A stretch of 56,487 bases of DNA from Lachnospiraceae bacterium (GTDB lineage: Bacteria > Bacillota > Clostridia > Lachnospirales > Lachnospiraceae), in NCBI GenBank assembly GCA_009774175.1, contig VSNG01000008.1, forward strand, positions 1-56,487, written 5' to 3'. The position numbers and the translations under genes are program-made. Below are positions 41,571 to 49,665 of this stretch, piece by piece. The notes under the pieces are model-generated. The model searched no databases, was not told the DNA's origin, and saw only the letters and a program-made list of their open reading frames with translations. Position 1 is the stretch's first letter, and the number at the start of each line of letters is the position of its first letter.

Positions 41571-42881
41571 CTATTTAACAGTGATTTTGGAATTCATATC
41601 ATAAAATCCCACCGTATCCTTGTCCGAAATCACCGTCACATTCAACACGTCGTACAGCCTGTGATACACCGTAAAGTCATCCTCCTCATAGCCGGTAACG
41701 CCAAGCGAAAGCAGATAATCCCCTCCCTGCATGTTCATATTCTGAGTGAAGGTGATCTCCTTTGCCTCTCCGGCTTCCACGGATTCCAGAAACGCCTTTT
41801 CAATCATGGTATTGGTGCCCGTGATCTCCGTACCGCGCACGTTTTTAATGGTAAAAGCGAAGATGGGCGCGGCGATCCGCTGTGCCATCTCCACCCGCAT
41901 ATGAATGGTAAAGCTGCTTCCCTTTAGAATGGTGGACGTCCTTGTACCCTGTTCGTCCGTAATATAGTATTCCGTAATCAGCGCCTTTTTAGAACCATAC
42001 TCCAGAAGCTCGGGATTTTCCGCAATCCCCGGCTGTTTATCCGATTTCCCCCCATGCTGTTTACTGCCGTCCACACCTTTTGCCGCCATCTCCCGAAGCT
42101 GCTCGTCATCCACCAGACGCGATTCCTCCGATTCCGGCGCCGCATACTGCCCCACAAGCACCTGCTTGTAGGTATCTATCATCTGTTTGGCGTTTCCCTC
42201 ACCAAGCTTGACGCCCTGATTCAGAAGCACCACGCGGTCACAGTATTTGCTGATGCTGCTCAGATCATGGCTGACAAAAACAATTGTCTTTCCCATCTCC
42301 TTAAACTCTTCAAACTTGTGGTAACATTTTGCCTGAAAAAACACATCTCCCACGGACAAAGCCTCATCCACAATCAGAATTTCAGGGTCAATATTAATTG
42401 CCACGGCAAAAGCCAGACGCACAAACATACCGCTGGAATAAGTTTTGGCAGGCTGGTACACATAGTCGCCAATGTCCGCAAAGGCAAGTATATCCTCCAT
42501 CTTTTCATCAATTTCCTTCTTGGAAAAACCGATCATTGTGCCGTTTAAATAGATATTTTCAATGCCGTTATACTCCATGTTGAAGCCGGCGCCCAGCTCC
42601 AGCAGCGCCGAAATGCGTCCATTGACCCTGACTTCTCCCGATGTGGGAGACAGAACACCTGTTATTATTTTAAGAATCGTCGATTTGCCGGAACCGTTGG
42701 TGCCTATAATGCCTACGCACTCTCCCTGCCGGATGGACAGATTGACCCCCTTCAAGGCGCGGTGCTCGGTATGGTGCCTGCCGCGTCCGATCCGAAGAGC
42801 CTCTTTCAGACGGTCCGAAGGCTTGTCGTAGAGCTTATATACTTTTTCCAGATTGGTAACTTCAATCGCTATGTTTTCCAT
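41571..42881 (-). CDS. wzt: Polysaccharide ABC transporter ATPase with Wzt C-terminal domain
   Basis: The 436-residue ATPase powers export of a lipid-linked polysaccharide. The nucleotide-binding domain (about 1-245) has Walker A IIGTNGSGKST, ISALLELGAGFNMEYNG, signature YSSGMFVRLAFA, Walker B ILIVDEALSVGD and H-loop FVSHD; the GAGF and YSSG patterns are those of Wzt/TagH exporters. A low-complexity linker (about 265-300) leads to a beta-sandwich C-terminal domain (about 305-436: FTIHMRVEMAQ, FAFTIKNVRGTEITG, GGDYLLSLGVTG). In E. coli O9a this domain recognises the modified chain end. A TagH of the teichoic acid system is the alternative, but the C-terminal domain favours Wzt. The permease gene is immediately upstream. 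Confidence 0.9.
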   Translation of the reverse strand: MENIAIEVTNLEKVYKLYDKPSDRLKEALRIGRGRHHTEHRALKGVNLSIRQGECVGIIGTNGSGKSTILKIITGVLSPTSGEVRVNGRISALLELGAGFNMEYNGIENIYLNGTMIGFSKKEIDEKMEDILAFADIGDYVYQPAKTYSSGMFVRLAFAVAINIDPEILIVDEALSVGDVFFQAKCYHKFEEFKEMGKTIVFVSHDLSSISKYCDRVVLLNQGVKLGEGNAKQMIDTYKQVLVGQYAAPESEESRLVDDEQLREMAAKGVDGSKQHGGKSDKQPGIAENPELLEYGSKKALITEYYITDEQGTRTSTILKGSSFTIHMRVEMAQRIAAPIFAFTIKNVRGTEITGTNTMIEKAFLESVEAGEAKEITFTQNMNMQGGDYLLSLGVTGYEEDDFTVYHRLYDVLNVTVISDKDTVGFYDMNSKITVK

Positions 42882-42930
42882 GATTTTTCCTTATAATTAA
42901 TTATCTATACGCGGTTTCGCACAGTCATGC

Positions 42931-42971
42931 CGAGGCTGCGAAGCAGTCCTCGTGATCGAGCTTGCTCGATC
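42931..42971. repeat. Tandem hairpins between the permease and ATPase genes
   Basis: Two hairpins are packed into the 92-base gap. CGAGG-CTGC (42931-42939) pairs with GCAG-CCTCG (42943-42952, one bulged base). GATCGAGC (42954-42961) pairs perfectly with GCTCGATC (42964-42971). The second arm ends three bases before the permease stop codon. REP-like elements at such sites can protect the upstream message or tune subunit ratios. Confidence 0.65.
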
Positions 42972-42973
42972 GG

Positions 42974-44008
42974 CTATAATACATCCGCAAAATGTGTCCG
43001 CAGTCTCCTGAACACCAGCGTTCCGATACAGAACAGACTGATCGTGAAAATCCAGAAATAAGTGGAGGAATAAAAATGCTCCCAAAACCACACTTCCTCA
43101 AAAATGGCGCTGCGGTAGCCATTGACAATATAAACAAGCGGATTTAATTTAAAGAGCGTCTTCATATTGTCGCTTGGCAGCATCCTGATATTCCACATGA
43201 TGGGAGTCGCCCACATGCCGATTTGCAGCGCAATGCCGATCACCTGCTGTAAATCCCTGATAAATACCACCAGCGCGCTGGTCAGGTAACTGAGCGCCAG
43301 AACAAAGAGAAACAGACAGAAGCTGTAATAAAAAATCTGTATGGTATAGATGGTGGGCGTATAGCCGTAGCAGACTGCCACAATCATCAGAATTGCCACA
43401 AAAAAGATATGAATGAACGTGGCTGCAATCGTCTTGATAATAGGCAGGATGCTGATATTAAACACTACCTTCTTCACAAGATAGGTGTATTCCACAAGCG
43501 CCATCGTTCCCTGCGTGATGGCTTCGGAAAAATAAAACCAGGGAACCAGACCCGCCATCAGATACAGCACATAGGGCGGTTCCGCGCCGTCCGCCGCGAC
43601 AAACTGCACTCTTGCGTCAAATACCTTGTCAAACACGATCCAGTACATCAGCACCGTTACCACAGGCTGGGCCAGCGCCCAGACAATTCCCAGATAGGAA
43701 CCCGCATAACGCTTTTTAAAATCGTTTTTGGCCAGCTTCCAGATCAGCATCCTGCTCTGAAAAAGCTCCACGGGAATCGTCACAATTCTCTCATAATAGA
43801 TGGAAAACGTAATACAGGTAAAAACAATCAACACACAGCCGCTGACCTTCTTCATCTGCTCCGTCACCTGATCCGCCAGCGGATTATGGTGCGCTATGAG
43901 CACAAACGCCAAAAGCATGCCAAGCCCCCAGAATATTGCTATCGCTGCGGACTTTGGAATATTTTTTTTCTCTTTAATAAAACCTTTTTTTCTCTTTTCT
44001 TCGCTCAT
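42974..44008 (-). CDS. wzm: Polysaccharide ABC transporter permease
   Basis: The 344-residue integral membrane protein has an N-terminal pair of membrane helices (about 20-75). The ABC-2/TagG-type permease core follows: LIWKLAKNDFKKRYAGSYLG (the amphipathic interface helix typical of Wzm/TagG), then about six membrane segments, with WFYFSEAITQGTMALVEY and FKLNPLVYIVNGYR before the last helices. With the Wzt-like ATPase it would form the export channel. The extra N-terminal helices are longer than in E. coli Wzm (about 260 residues). It lies 23 bases downstream of rfbC. Confidence 0.9.
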   Translation of the reverse strand: MSEEKRKKGFIKEKKNIPKSAAIAIFWGLGMLLAFVLIAHHNPLADQVTEQMKKVSGCVLIVFTCITFSIYYERIVTIPVELFQSRMLIWKLAKNDFKKRYAGSYLGIVWALAQPVVTVLMYWIVFDKVFDARVQFVAADGAEPPYVLYLMAGLVPWFYFSEAITQGTMALVEYTYLVKKVVFNISILPIIKTIAATFIHIFFVAILMIVAVCYGYTPTIYTIQIFYYSFCLFLFVLALSYLTSALVVFIRDLQQVIGIALQIGMWATPIMWNIRMLPSDNMKTLFKLNPLVYIVNGYRSAIFEEVWFWEHFYSSTYFWIFTISLFCIGTLVFRRLRTHFADVL

Positions 44009-44031
44009 CCCTGCTGCCCTTCAAACCGCTG

Positions 44032-44592
44032 TCAACGGTATTTTTCCGTGAACGCGGAAAGTCCCGCCCATTTCTGGTCCTTATCGGACATAACGAGATT
44101 CATTCCTTCCGGTATCGGCCAGTCAATCCCGATCTCCGGGTCATTCCAGCAAATACCGCCCTCGTCGTTTGGATGGTAAAAATCCGAACATTTATAGGTA
44201 AACTCCGCGTAATCCGACAGCACGAAGAAGCCGTGTGCAAAATTCTTCGGAATAAAGAACTGCTTTTTATTCTCAGCGGAAAGAATCACGCCGTACCATT
44301 TTCCGTAGGTCGCAGAGCCGGGCCGTAAATCCACCGCCACATCGAAGACCTCGCCCGCCAGCACCCGCACCAGCTTATCCTGGGGATACCGAATCTGAAA
44401 ATGCAGGCCTCGAAGCACGCCTTTTACGGAAGAGGACTGGTTGTCCTGCACGAATACCTGATCAATCCCCGCCGCCCTGTAATCGTCATAATGATAGGTC
44501 TCCATAAAATAACCCCTGCCGTCTCCAAACACAGTGGGCGTGATCACCTTAAGCCCTTCAATGTCGCATGTCTCTACTGTTATCTTTCCCAT
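44032..44592 (-). CDS. rfbC: dTDP-4-dehydrorhamnose 3,5-epimerase
   Basis: The 186-residue cupin-fold enzyme performs the third step of dTDP-L-rhamnose synthesis. Canonical motifs: GLKVITPTVFGDGRGYFMETY, VQDNQSSSVKGVLRGLHFQ (catalytic His in RGLHFQ), DKLVRVLAGEVFDVAVDLRPGS as adjacent parts, FIPKNFAHGFFVLSDYAEFTYKC, and IGIDWPIPEG. Length is standard. AAGGAGGAAAC precedes the ATG. The 83 bases between this gene and the upstream GH25 gene are GC-rich and palindromic (44600-44670) without a clear terminator. Confidence 0.96.
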   Translation of the reverse strand: MGKITVETCDIEGLKVITPTVFGDGRGYFMETYHYDDYRAAGIDQVFVQDNQSSSVKGVLRGLHFQIRYPQDKLVRVLAGEVFDVAVDLRPGSATYGKWYGVILSAENKKQFFIPKNFAHGFFVLSDYAEFTYKCSDFYHPNDEGGICWNDPEIGIDWPIPEGMNLVMSDKDQKWAGLSAFTEKYR

Positions 44593-44675
44593 GTTTCCTC
44601 CTTATCGTTCAACCCGCGCCCATTCAGCACGGCGCACGGTCCATTCGCAAAATCGCGCTGCGCGCTCGCGTATGT

Positions 44676-46022
44676 TCAACGCGGCACATTTCCGCTGTCG
44701 CCGTTCACCACGCCCGAATATCCCGCCGCATTCCCGGCATGATTGATCGAAGTATCAATATTCATGTAACACAGATTCAAATCCACATTGGTGGAAATAC
44801 CGTCCACCGTTCCCTGAGAAGTATACTGCCACATATGATAATACCCGTCGTAAGTGGGCACCGCCGCATACTCCGCAAGCCAAACCCTGTAATCTGACAG
44901 TTTTGTCATATCTATTTTCTCGTTGAGCCAGTTGCGGGAAGCGTAAACGCCCGTCTCGTACCCCGCCGCCTCGATGGTCTGTAAAAACGCCCTGTGCGCT
45001 CTGGTGCGCGTATCGCTGTCCAGATCGTCGGCCCTTCCGCTGCCGCCGGTGCTCTCGCTGTCCAGGAAAACGGGGTAGTCCACATCGTATTGCTCAATCA
45101 GACGAATGACCATGGAGGCCTCCTCAACGGCTTCCACCTCATCAAGGGCCTGTGTGAAGAAATAAACGCCCACCGGAATGCCCGCCTCAATGGCGCCCCT
45201 GATATTTTCCTCATATCTGGGATCAATTACCAGAGCGCCCGTAGATGCGCCGCGGTAGCCGCAGCGGATAATGGCAAACTCGATGCCCGCCTCCTTCACC
45301 GCTTCCCAGTCGATTTCCTTATTCCACTTGGACACGTCGATGCCAAGCTTCGCGCTGCCGTTGTCAAACTGCAGCTCCATATTCTCCGTACCGTCGGCCT
45401 CTTCCTTTGCGTCGTTAACCGCCTTATCTTCCTTTTCGGGATCAATATCATCCTCGGTCAGCATCAGGTACTCGATATTATCAATCACGCGATACTCAAT
45501 ATCCTGCCTCACCTGAATGGTTGTGATGGTATTGGGTATGCGAAAGCCGTCCTGTTCGTTGAGAAACACGCTGTATTCCCCGGAGCGCAGGCCGTCCACA
45601 TAGATAACGCCGTCCATGTCCGTGTCCGTATACTCGCCCACATCCTGAATCGTTACCGTAAATTCCGTCCCCGTTACCAGACGTCCCACACTGTCCACAA
45701 CCATAATCCGCAAATCTCTGGCTACAGAACTCATCATGAGGGACACGTTTCTGCCGGAATAGGATTCAATGCTCTTAAATTTAACCTCCGGGTCAAAAAA
45801 GGTCTCGTCGCTCAGAAAAGCAGACAGATCGCCTCCTATCTGTCCTTCCGCGCGTTCTATCTCCTCGTCCTGTACCGGCTCTTCCTCCTGTACCGGCTCT
45901 GCGCCGGCAAAGCCAAGCTTTCGCTTCACCATATCCCAATTTGTGGCGGCAAGCACGCCAAAGGCCGCCACAAACACGACGATCATAAAGATCATCGCCC
46001 GTTTTATCCTCTTAGAGTCCAT
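44676..46022 (-). CDS. Membrane-anchored GH25 muramidase with Cna-B-like domain
   Basis: The 448-residue protein has a short basic N-terminus, a membrane anchor (about 9-27), an acidic linker (EEEPVQDEEIERAEG) and a Cna-B/SpaA-like beta domain (about 85-180, DTDMDGVIYVDGLRSGEYSV). A GH25 lysozyme domain follows (about 225-430): KLGIDVSKWNKEIDWEAVK, FAIIRCGYRGASTGA, GVYFFTQALDEVEAVEEA, YPVFLDSEST (catalytic Asp and Glu) and YHMWQYTSQGTVDG. It would cut the glycan strand of peptidoglycan at the outer membrane face. The ATG at 46022 follows GAGG and overlaps rfbA by 11 bases. The larger protein at 53275-56487 is a paralogue. Confidence 0.9.
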   Translation of the reverse strand: MDSKRIKRAMIFMIVVFVAAFGVLAATNWDMVKRKLGFAGAEPVQEEEPVQDEEIERAEGQIGGDLSAFLSDETFFDPEVKFKSIESYSGRNVSLMMSSVARDLRIMVVDSVGRLVTGTEFTVTIQDVGEYTDTDMDGVIYVDGLRSGEYSVFLNEQDGFRIPNTITTIQVRQDIEYRVIDNIEYLMLTEDDIDPEKEDKAVNDAKEEADGTENMELQFDNGSAKLGIDVSKWNKEIDWEAVKEAGIEFAIIRCGYRGASTGALVIDPRYEENIRGAIEAGIPVGVYFFTQALDEVEAVEEASMVIRLIEQYDVDYPVFLDSESTGGSGRADDLDSDTRTRAHRAFLQTIEAAGYETGVYASRNWLNEKIDMTKLSDYRVWLAEYAAVPTYDGYYHMWQYTSQGTVDGISTNVDLNLCYMNIDTSINHAGNAAGYSGVVNGDSGNVPR

Positions 46023-46881
46023 TTGCAACCTCTACCATGTATTGTCCGTAAGCCGTCTTCATCAGCGGTTCCGCCAGCTTAAGAAGCTGTTCCTTTGAGA
46101 TAAATCCCCTCTTATAGGCAATCTCCTCAATACAGGAAATATACAGTCCCTGTCTTTTCTGGAATGCCGCCACAAAATCGGCCGCGTCCAGAAGCATATC
46201 ATGGCTGCCCGTATCCAGCCACGCAAAACCGCGCCCCAGCGTCTCCACTCTGAGCATTCCTCTGCGCAGATATTCGTTATTGATACTGGTAATCTCGATT
46301 TCTCCCCGGGCGGAGGGCTTTACATTGGCCGCAATCTCCACCACATCGTTATCATAAAAATACAGCCCCGGCACCGCGTAGTTGCTCTTCGGATGTTCCG
46401 GTTTTTCCTCGATGGAGAGGGCCATGCCGTTTGCGTCAAACTCCACCACGCCGTACTCCCTCGGATCTCTCACATAATAGCCGAAGATCGTAGCCCCGCT
46501 CTCTCTGGCGGCCACTTCCCGAAGCACTCTGGAAAAGCTCTGTCCATAGAAAATATTGTCTCCCAGCACCAGCGCAACGCTGTCCGTCCCGATAAATTCG
46601 GCGCCGATAATAAAGGCGTCCGCAAGGCCTCTGGGCTGTTCCTGTACCGCATAGGACATCTGCAGCCCAAGCTGCTCGCCTGTGCCGAAAAGCTCCTGAA
46701 AAACCGAAATATCCCTGGGGGTGGAAATAATCAGAATCTCCCTGATACCCGCCAGCATCAACGTCGAAAGCGGATAGTAAATCATCGGTTTATCATATAC
46801 CGGCATAATCTGTTTGGATACCGCCTTTGTCAGCGGATAAAGTCTTGTGCCCGATCCGCCCGCAAGTATAATTCCCTTCAT
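46012..46881 (-). CDS. rfbA: Glucose-1-phosphate thymidylyltransferase
   Basis: The 289-residue enzyme makes dTDP-glucose from dTTP and glucose 1-phosphate. Motifs: MKGIILAGGSGTRLYPLT, VSKQIMPVYDKPMIYYPLS, QPRGLADAFIIG, VLGDNIFYG, FGYYVRDPREYGVVEFD, SIEEKPEHPKSNYAVPGLYFYDN and RGFAWLDTGSHDML, all standard for RmlA. Start MKGIILAGG at 46881, five bases after GGAGG. It is followed by the GH25 gene in overlap and preceded by DUF4956. Confidence 0.97.
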   Translation of the reverse strand: MKGIILAGGSGTRLYPLTKAVSKQIMPVYDKPMIYYPLSTLMLAGIREILIISTPRDISVFQELFGTGEQLGLQMSYAVQEQPRGLADAFIIGAEFIGTDSVALVLGDNIFYGQSFSRVLREVAARESGATIFGYYVRDPREYGVVEFDANGMALSIEEKPEHPKSNYAVPGLYFYDNDVVEIAANVKPSARGEIEITSINNEYLRRGMLRVETLGRGFAWLDTGSHDMLLDAADFVAAFQKRQGLYISCIEEIAYKRGFISKEQLLKLAEPLMKTAYGQYMVEVANGL

Positions 46882-46934
46882 TTTATCCTCCATATCCCAG
46901 GCATCAATCCTGTTTCTTAATAAAGCTGCCGTTC

Positions 46935-47609
46935 CTAAAACGTCACTTCCCCGTCGTGATCCATCAGTGACGCGGAAATAACGCTGTCAAGCTCCATCAG
47001 CTGTTCCACCAGCTTTCCGCCCTCCTGCGTCCTGACTTCAATCGCCATATTCAGTCTGTCCTTCGTCAGATTCCTTGCCTTTACCCTGCTGTTTTCGCAG
47101 CGCTTCTCCACAATTTCCATTATCTGTGGTTCGGTCCTGTAGTCCGAGCTGTTTACAAGCAGAATCACCGCCGCCCTGCCCACAGGCATCCTGTCACACA
47201 ATAATATTATCACAGTTATGATGACAGATGCAACCACCGCCACGACCGCAAAACCCGCGCCGCATATAATCCCCGCGCTGATCGACCAGAAAAGAAACAC
47301 CAGATCCATGGGATCCTTTACCGCCGTGCGAAACCGCACGATGGACAACGCGCCCACCATACCGAGAGATATCACGATATTGGACTGGATGGTCAATATA
47401 ACCGCCGCGGTAATCACGGCAAGGGCAATCAGCGCCAGATTGAAATTGCGGTTATAAAACGCGCTGCGGTTCAACAGACGGTAAATCATGAAAATATACA
47501 TCGCCACAAGCACCGTAATGAGCATACACATGACAATCGTTGAAAAATCAATATTGACGGAGCCGTAGCCCTCTAAAAAGGATTTTTTTAACACCTCGGT
47601 AAGTCTCAT
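46935..47609 (-). CDS. DUF4956 membrane protein
   Basis: The 224-residue protein has about four to five membrane segments between residues 20 and 135 (IVMCMLITVLVAMYIFMIY, LALIALAVITAAVILTI, SISAGIICGAGFAVVAVVAS). The conserved stretch GALSIVRFRTAVKDPMDLVFLF, part of which is the family signature, is present. The cytoplasmic C-terminal domain (about 140-224) is ferredoxin-like. DUF4956 proteins are, from what I know, frequently next to VTC-domain and CotH genes; the function is unknown. The start (47609) overlaps the VTC stop in ATGA, so the two are translationally coupled and probably interact. Confidence 0.88.
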   Translation of the reverse strand: MRLTEVLKKSFLEGYGSVNIDFSTIVMCMLITVLVAMYIFMIYRLLNRSAFYNRNFNLALIALAVITAAVILTIQSNIVISLGMVGALSIVRFRTAVKDPMDLVFLFWSISAGIICGAGFAVVAVVASVIITVIILLCDRMPVGRAAVILLVNSSDYRTEPQIMEIVEKRCENSRVKARNLTKDRLNMAIEVRTQEGGKLVEQLMELDSVISASLMDHDGEVTF

Positions 47610-48307
47610 ATCCTGACGCCTCCATAGCAATTATATTTACGGCACAGATAATACTTGGAAAATGCCGTCCACTGCAAAGAATCCAGTTCCAGCTGCCCCC
47701 TGATAAAAGAGGGCAGAAGCTCGTCCCATTTCACTTCCAGAATACTGCCGCCCGCAGGCAGAACGCTCCGAAGGGGGATGTCCTCTTTAAAAAAATCACC
47801 GATGGCATTGGAGGAGGAAATCGCGTCGTCAAAAGTGACCCTGACATTCCCCGCCTCTCCCACATAAGGGGCTCTGGTATACTGGACGATCACCACCGGC
47901 CGCAGATTCAGAAGCCGCATCCGGCCAAACATAACCGCCTGTTTTCCTGAAATTCTCTCTTCCGGCTCCGGTATCACGCCCTCCATAAACCGCTCGCACT
48001 GGTCTTTGGTAATGGGGCAGGCCGTCTTTTTTGTCATGCCCCGCGCCTTTGCCTTGCATTCCAGCGTAATCCTGCCGCTGTCACAGTTATAAATGCGGAT
48101 GCGGTATTTTTCCCGGGGATCAACGCCGTCTTCATTTTCATAATAAAAGCGGTCCTCCCGGGTGTCAAAGTACAGGCTGCGAATGAGATATTCTCCGTCT
48201 TCTCCCGCATGGACGTCCCGCTCCAGAACCCCCTGTGCCCGAAGCCTTAAAACCGCCTTCTGCATGGCGTCTATCTGATATTTATATTCATGCCTGTACT
48301 CTGTCAC
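47606..48307 (-). CDS. VTC-domain protein (polyphosphate-polymerase-like)
   Basis: The 233-residue soluble protein has the triphosphate tunnel fold motifs of the VTC domain: YRHEYKYQID at the N-terminus, LIRSLYFDT, KYRIRIYN, ITLECKAKARGM, KQAVMFGRMRLLNLRPVVIV, RVTFDDAISSSN and ILEVKWDELLP. The basic and acidic residues in these motifs bind polyphosphate or a nucleotide in yeast Vtc4. In yeast it makes polyphosphate; the bacterial CotH-linked proteins have no proven activity to my knowledge. It is followed, with a 4-base overlap, by DUF4956. Confidence 0.88.
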   Translation of the reverse strand: MTEYRHEYKYQIDAMQKAVLRLRAQGVLERDVHAGEDGEYLIRSLYFDTREDRFYYENEDGVDPREKYRIRIYNCDSGRITLECKAKARGMTKKTACPITKDQCERFMEGVIPEPEERISGKQAVMFGRMRLLNLRPVVIVQYTRAPYVGEAGNVRVTFDDAISSSNAIGDFFKEDIPLRSVLPAGGSILEVKWDELLPSFIRGQLELDSLQWTAFSKYYLCRKYNCYGGVRI

Positions 48308-48370
48308 ACTTTTCGCGCTCCGTTTCCTTTGGCAGCCTTTGCCGCCAGTGAATAAACGTTTTTACACCAG

Positions 48371-49285
48371 TCACTGATTCAGACAGTCTCCGGCAATGCA
48401 GGCCGTCCCTCCCGCCTTTACCTTTTCTTCCACGGCGTTTACGCTGCACCGGCTGTCATACAGATACAGGTCTGAGGCCGTATAAACGCCCTTCTCACCG
48501 GCCACAACCGAAACCGTGCTGTCCTTCACTTCTATGACGCCTCTGTCATTTTCTCCCTGCGCGGTGGCGCGGATCCCGTTTTTCTCGCTCTGCACCTCCA
48601 CAGAAGCGTCCTGTATCAAAATACCGTCGTTTCCTCTGATCCCGTCTCCCTTTGCCTGCACCGAAACGCTGCCGCCAAGAAGCCGTATCCTGTCCTTACT
48701 GCGAATCCCGTCCTCATAGTAGCCATAGACGCGCAACGCGCCGTCCCCGTTGACGGTAAGGTCGCAGACGCTGTAAAGACAGGCGGGCATCTCCTCATAG
48801 GAAATTCCTCCCTGCGGCTCCACATAATCCGGCGAATCCGTCAACACATTTTCCGTCCCCGGCATCAGCGTCACAACCACCTTGGCCGCCTCCTCAATGC
48901 GAAGCGCAGGCCCTCTGTATGCGTTGATTTCCACACCGTCCAGATACAGATGCACCAGCTCGTCCTCCGCCGTGTCAACGACCACCGAGCCTTCCAGACT
49001 GCCGGACAGGCGGATGTCACCGCTGCCTGCAAGGATTAGGGTGCCCTCGCAGGCATTCAGATCAACCGATTCGATTTTTGCTTCATCCACAGGGCTGATC
49101 CGCCGATCCTGCACGGTTCTTCTGTCATATTGCTTTCTCTGCGCCTGCCAGTCCGTCCCCGGCGCCGCCTGATCCGAAGCCTGTCCCTCCCCGGCGCAGG
49201 CCGTCAATAAGAACGCCGCGCACAAAGAAAAAAGGACGCCCGCCGGTCTGCCTGTTTTTCCTTTTATCCCGCTTCTTTTCATCAT
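48371..49285 (-). CDS. Cthe_2159-type carbohydrate-binding lipoprotein (DUF4353)
   Basis: The 304-residue protein has a lipoprotein signal (VLFSLCAAFLLTACAG, Cys at about residue 30). A right-handed beta-helix-like repeat region follows: LILAGSGDIRLSGSLEGSVVV, VHLYLDGVEINAYRGPALRIE, LTVNGDGALRVYGYYEDGIRSK, GSVSVQAKGDGIRGNDGI and VVAGEKGVYTASDLYLYDS. This resembles the family of Clostridium thermocellum Cthe_2159, a polygalacturonate/cellulose-binding beta-helix. It would sit on the outer membrane face. It lies between the CotH/small membrane genes and the VTC gene, so it is probably the extracellular part of that module. Confidence 0.82.
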   Translation of the reverse strand: MMKRSGIKGKTGRPAGVLFSLCAAFLLTACAGEGQASDQAAPGTDWQAQRKQYDRRTVQDRRISPVDEAKIESVDLNACEGTLILAGSGDIRLSGSLEGSVVVDTAEDELVHLYLDGVEINAYRGPALRIEEAAKVVVTLMPGTENVLTDSPDYVEPQGGISYEEMPACLYSVCDLTVNGDGALRVYGYYEDGIRSKDRIRLLGGSVSVQAKGDGIRGNDGILIQDASVEVQSEKNGIRATAQGENDRGVIEVKDSTVSVVAGEKGVYTASDLYLYDSRCSVNAVEEKVKAGGTACIAGDCLNQ

Positions 49286-49289
49286 CCCT

Positions 49290-49643
49290 CTATTTTTTCA
49301 AACCATCTGTTTTTCTTCCAATCAGCTTGCCCACAAGCCGCTCCAGCGCCCCAAGCCCCGTCGCACAAAGAAGCGCCAGTGCGGAATACTGGAACACAAA
49401 CCCGATATCGTAAATGGAATAGTATGCATCCTCGTTGGGCCATGCGGCACAAAAGCTGATGGAAACCGGGCCTTTCAGCACATAGAAGGCCGTATACACC
49501 GCGCAGACAATCACCAGGTCATGCACCAGCCAGCTGACGCAGGCCCCCGCAAATTCCTTAAAGCCGCCGGGCTCTCTTCCGTCCGCAATTTTCCATGTGA
49601 GCATACCGGGCACTAACAACAGTAAAATAATCAAACAAACCAC
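49290..49643 (-). CDS. Small membrane protein, 117 aa
   Basis: The protein begins MVCLIILLLLVPGMLTW and has about three hydrophobic segments (about 1-16, 38-58, 78-98), with a basic tail. The opening resembles the first residues of the CotH protein just upstream (LVLVPGML), suggesting related N-terminal regions. I do not recognise a family. It is 22 bases downstream of cotH and four bases upstream of the lipoprotein gene, so it belongs to the same operon. GAGGAGAAG lies before the start. Confidence 0.65.
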   Translation of the reverse strand: MVCLIILLLLVPGMLTWKIADGREPGGFKEFAGACVSWLVHDLVIVCAVYTAFYVLKGPVSISFCAAWPNEDAYYSIYDIGFVFQYSALALLCATGLGALERLVGKLIGRKTDGLKK

Positions 49644-49665
49644 GTTTCTTCTCCTCTTTCATTCC

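Noticed and set aside
44593..44675. A small gene or terminator between rfbC and the GH25 gene
   Set aside because: GC-rich palindromic sequence, but no start signals, no consistent frame and no T-run.
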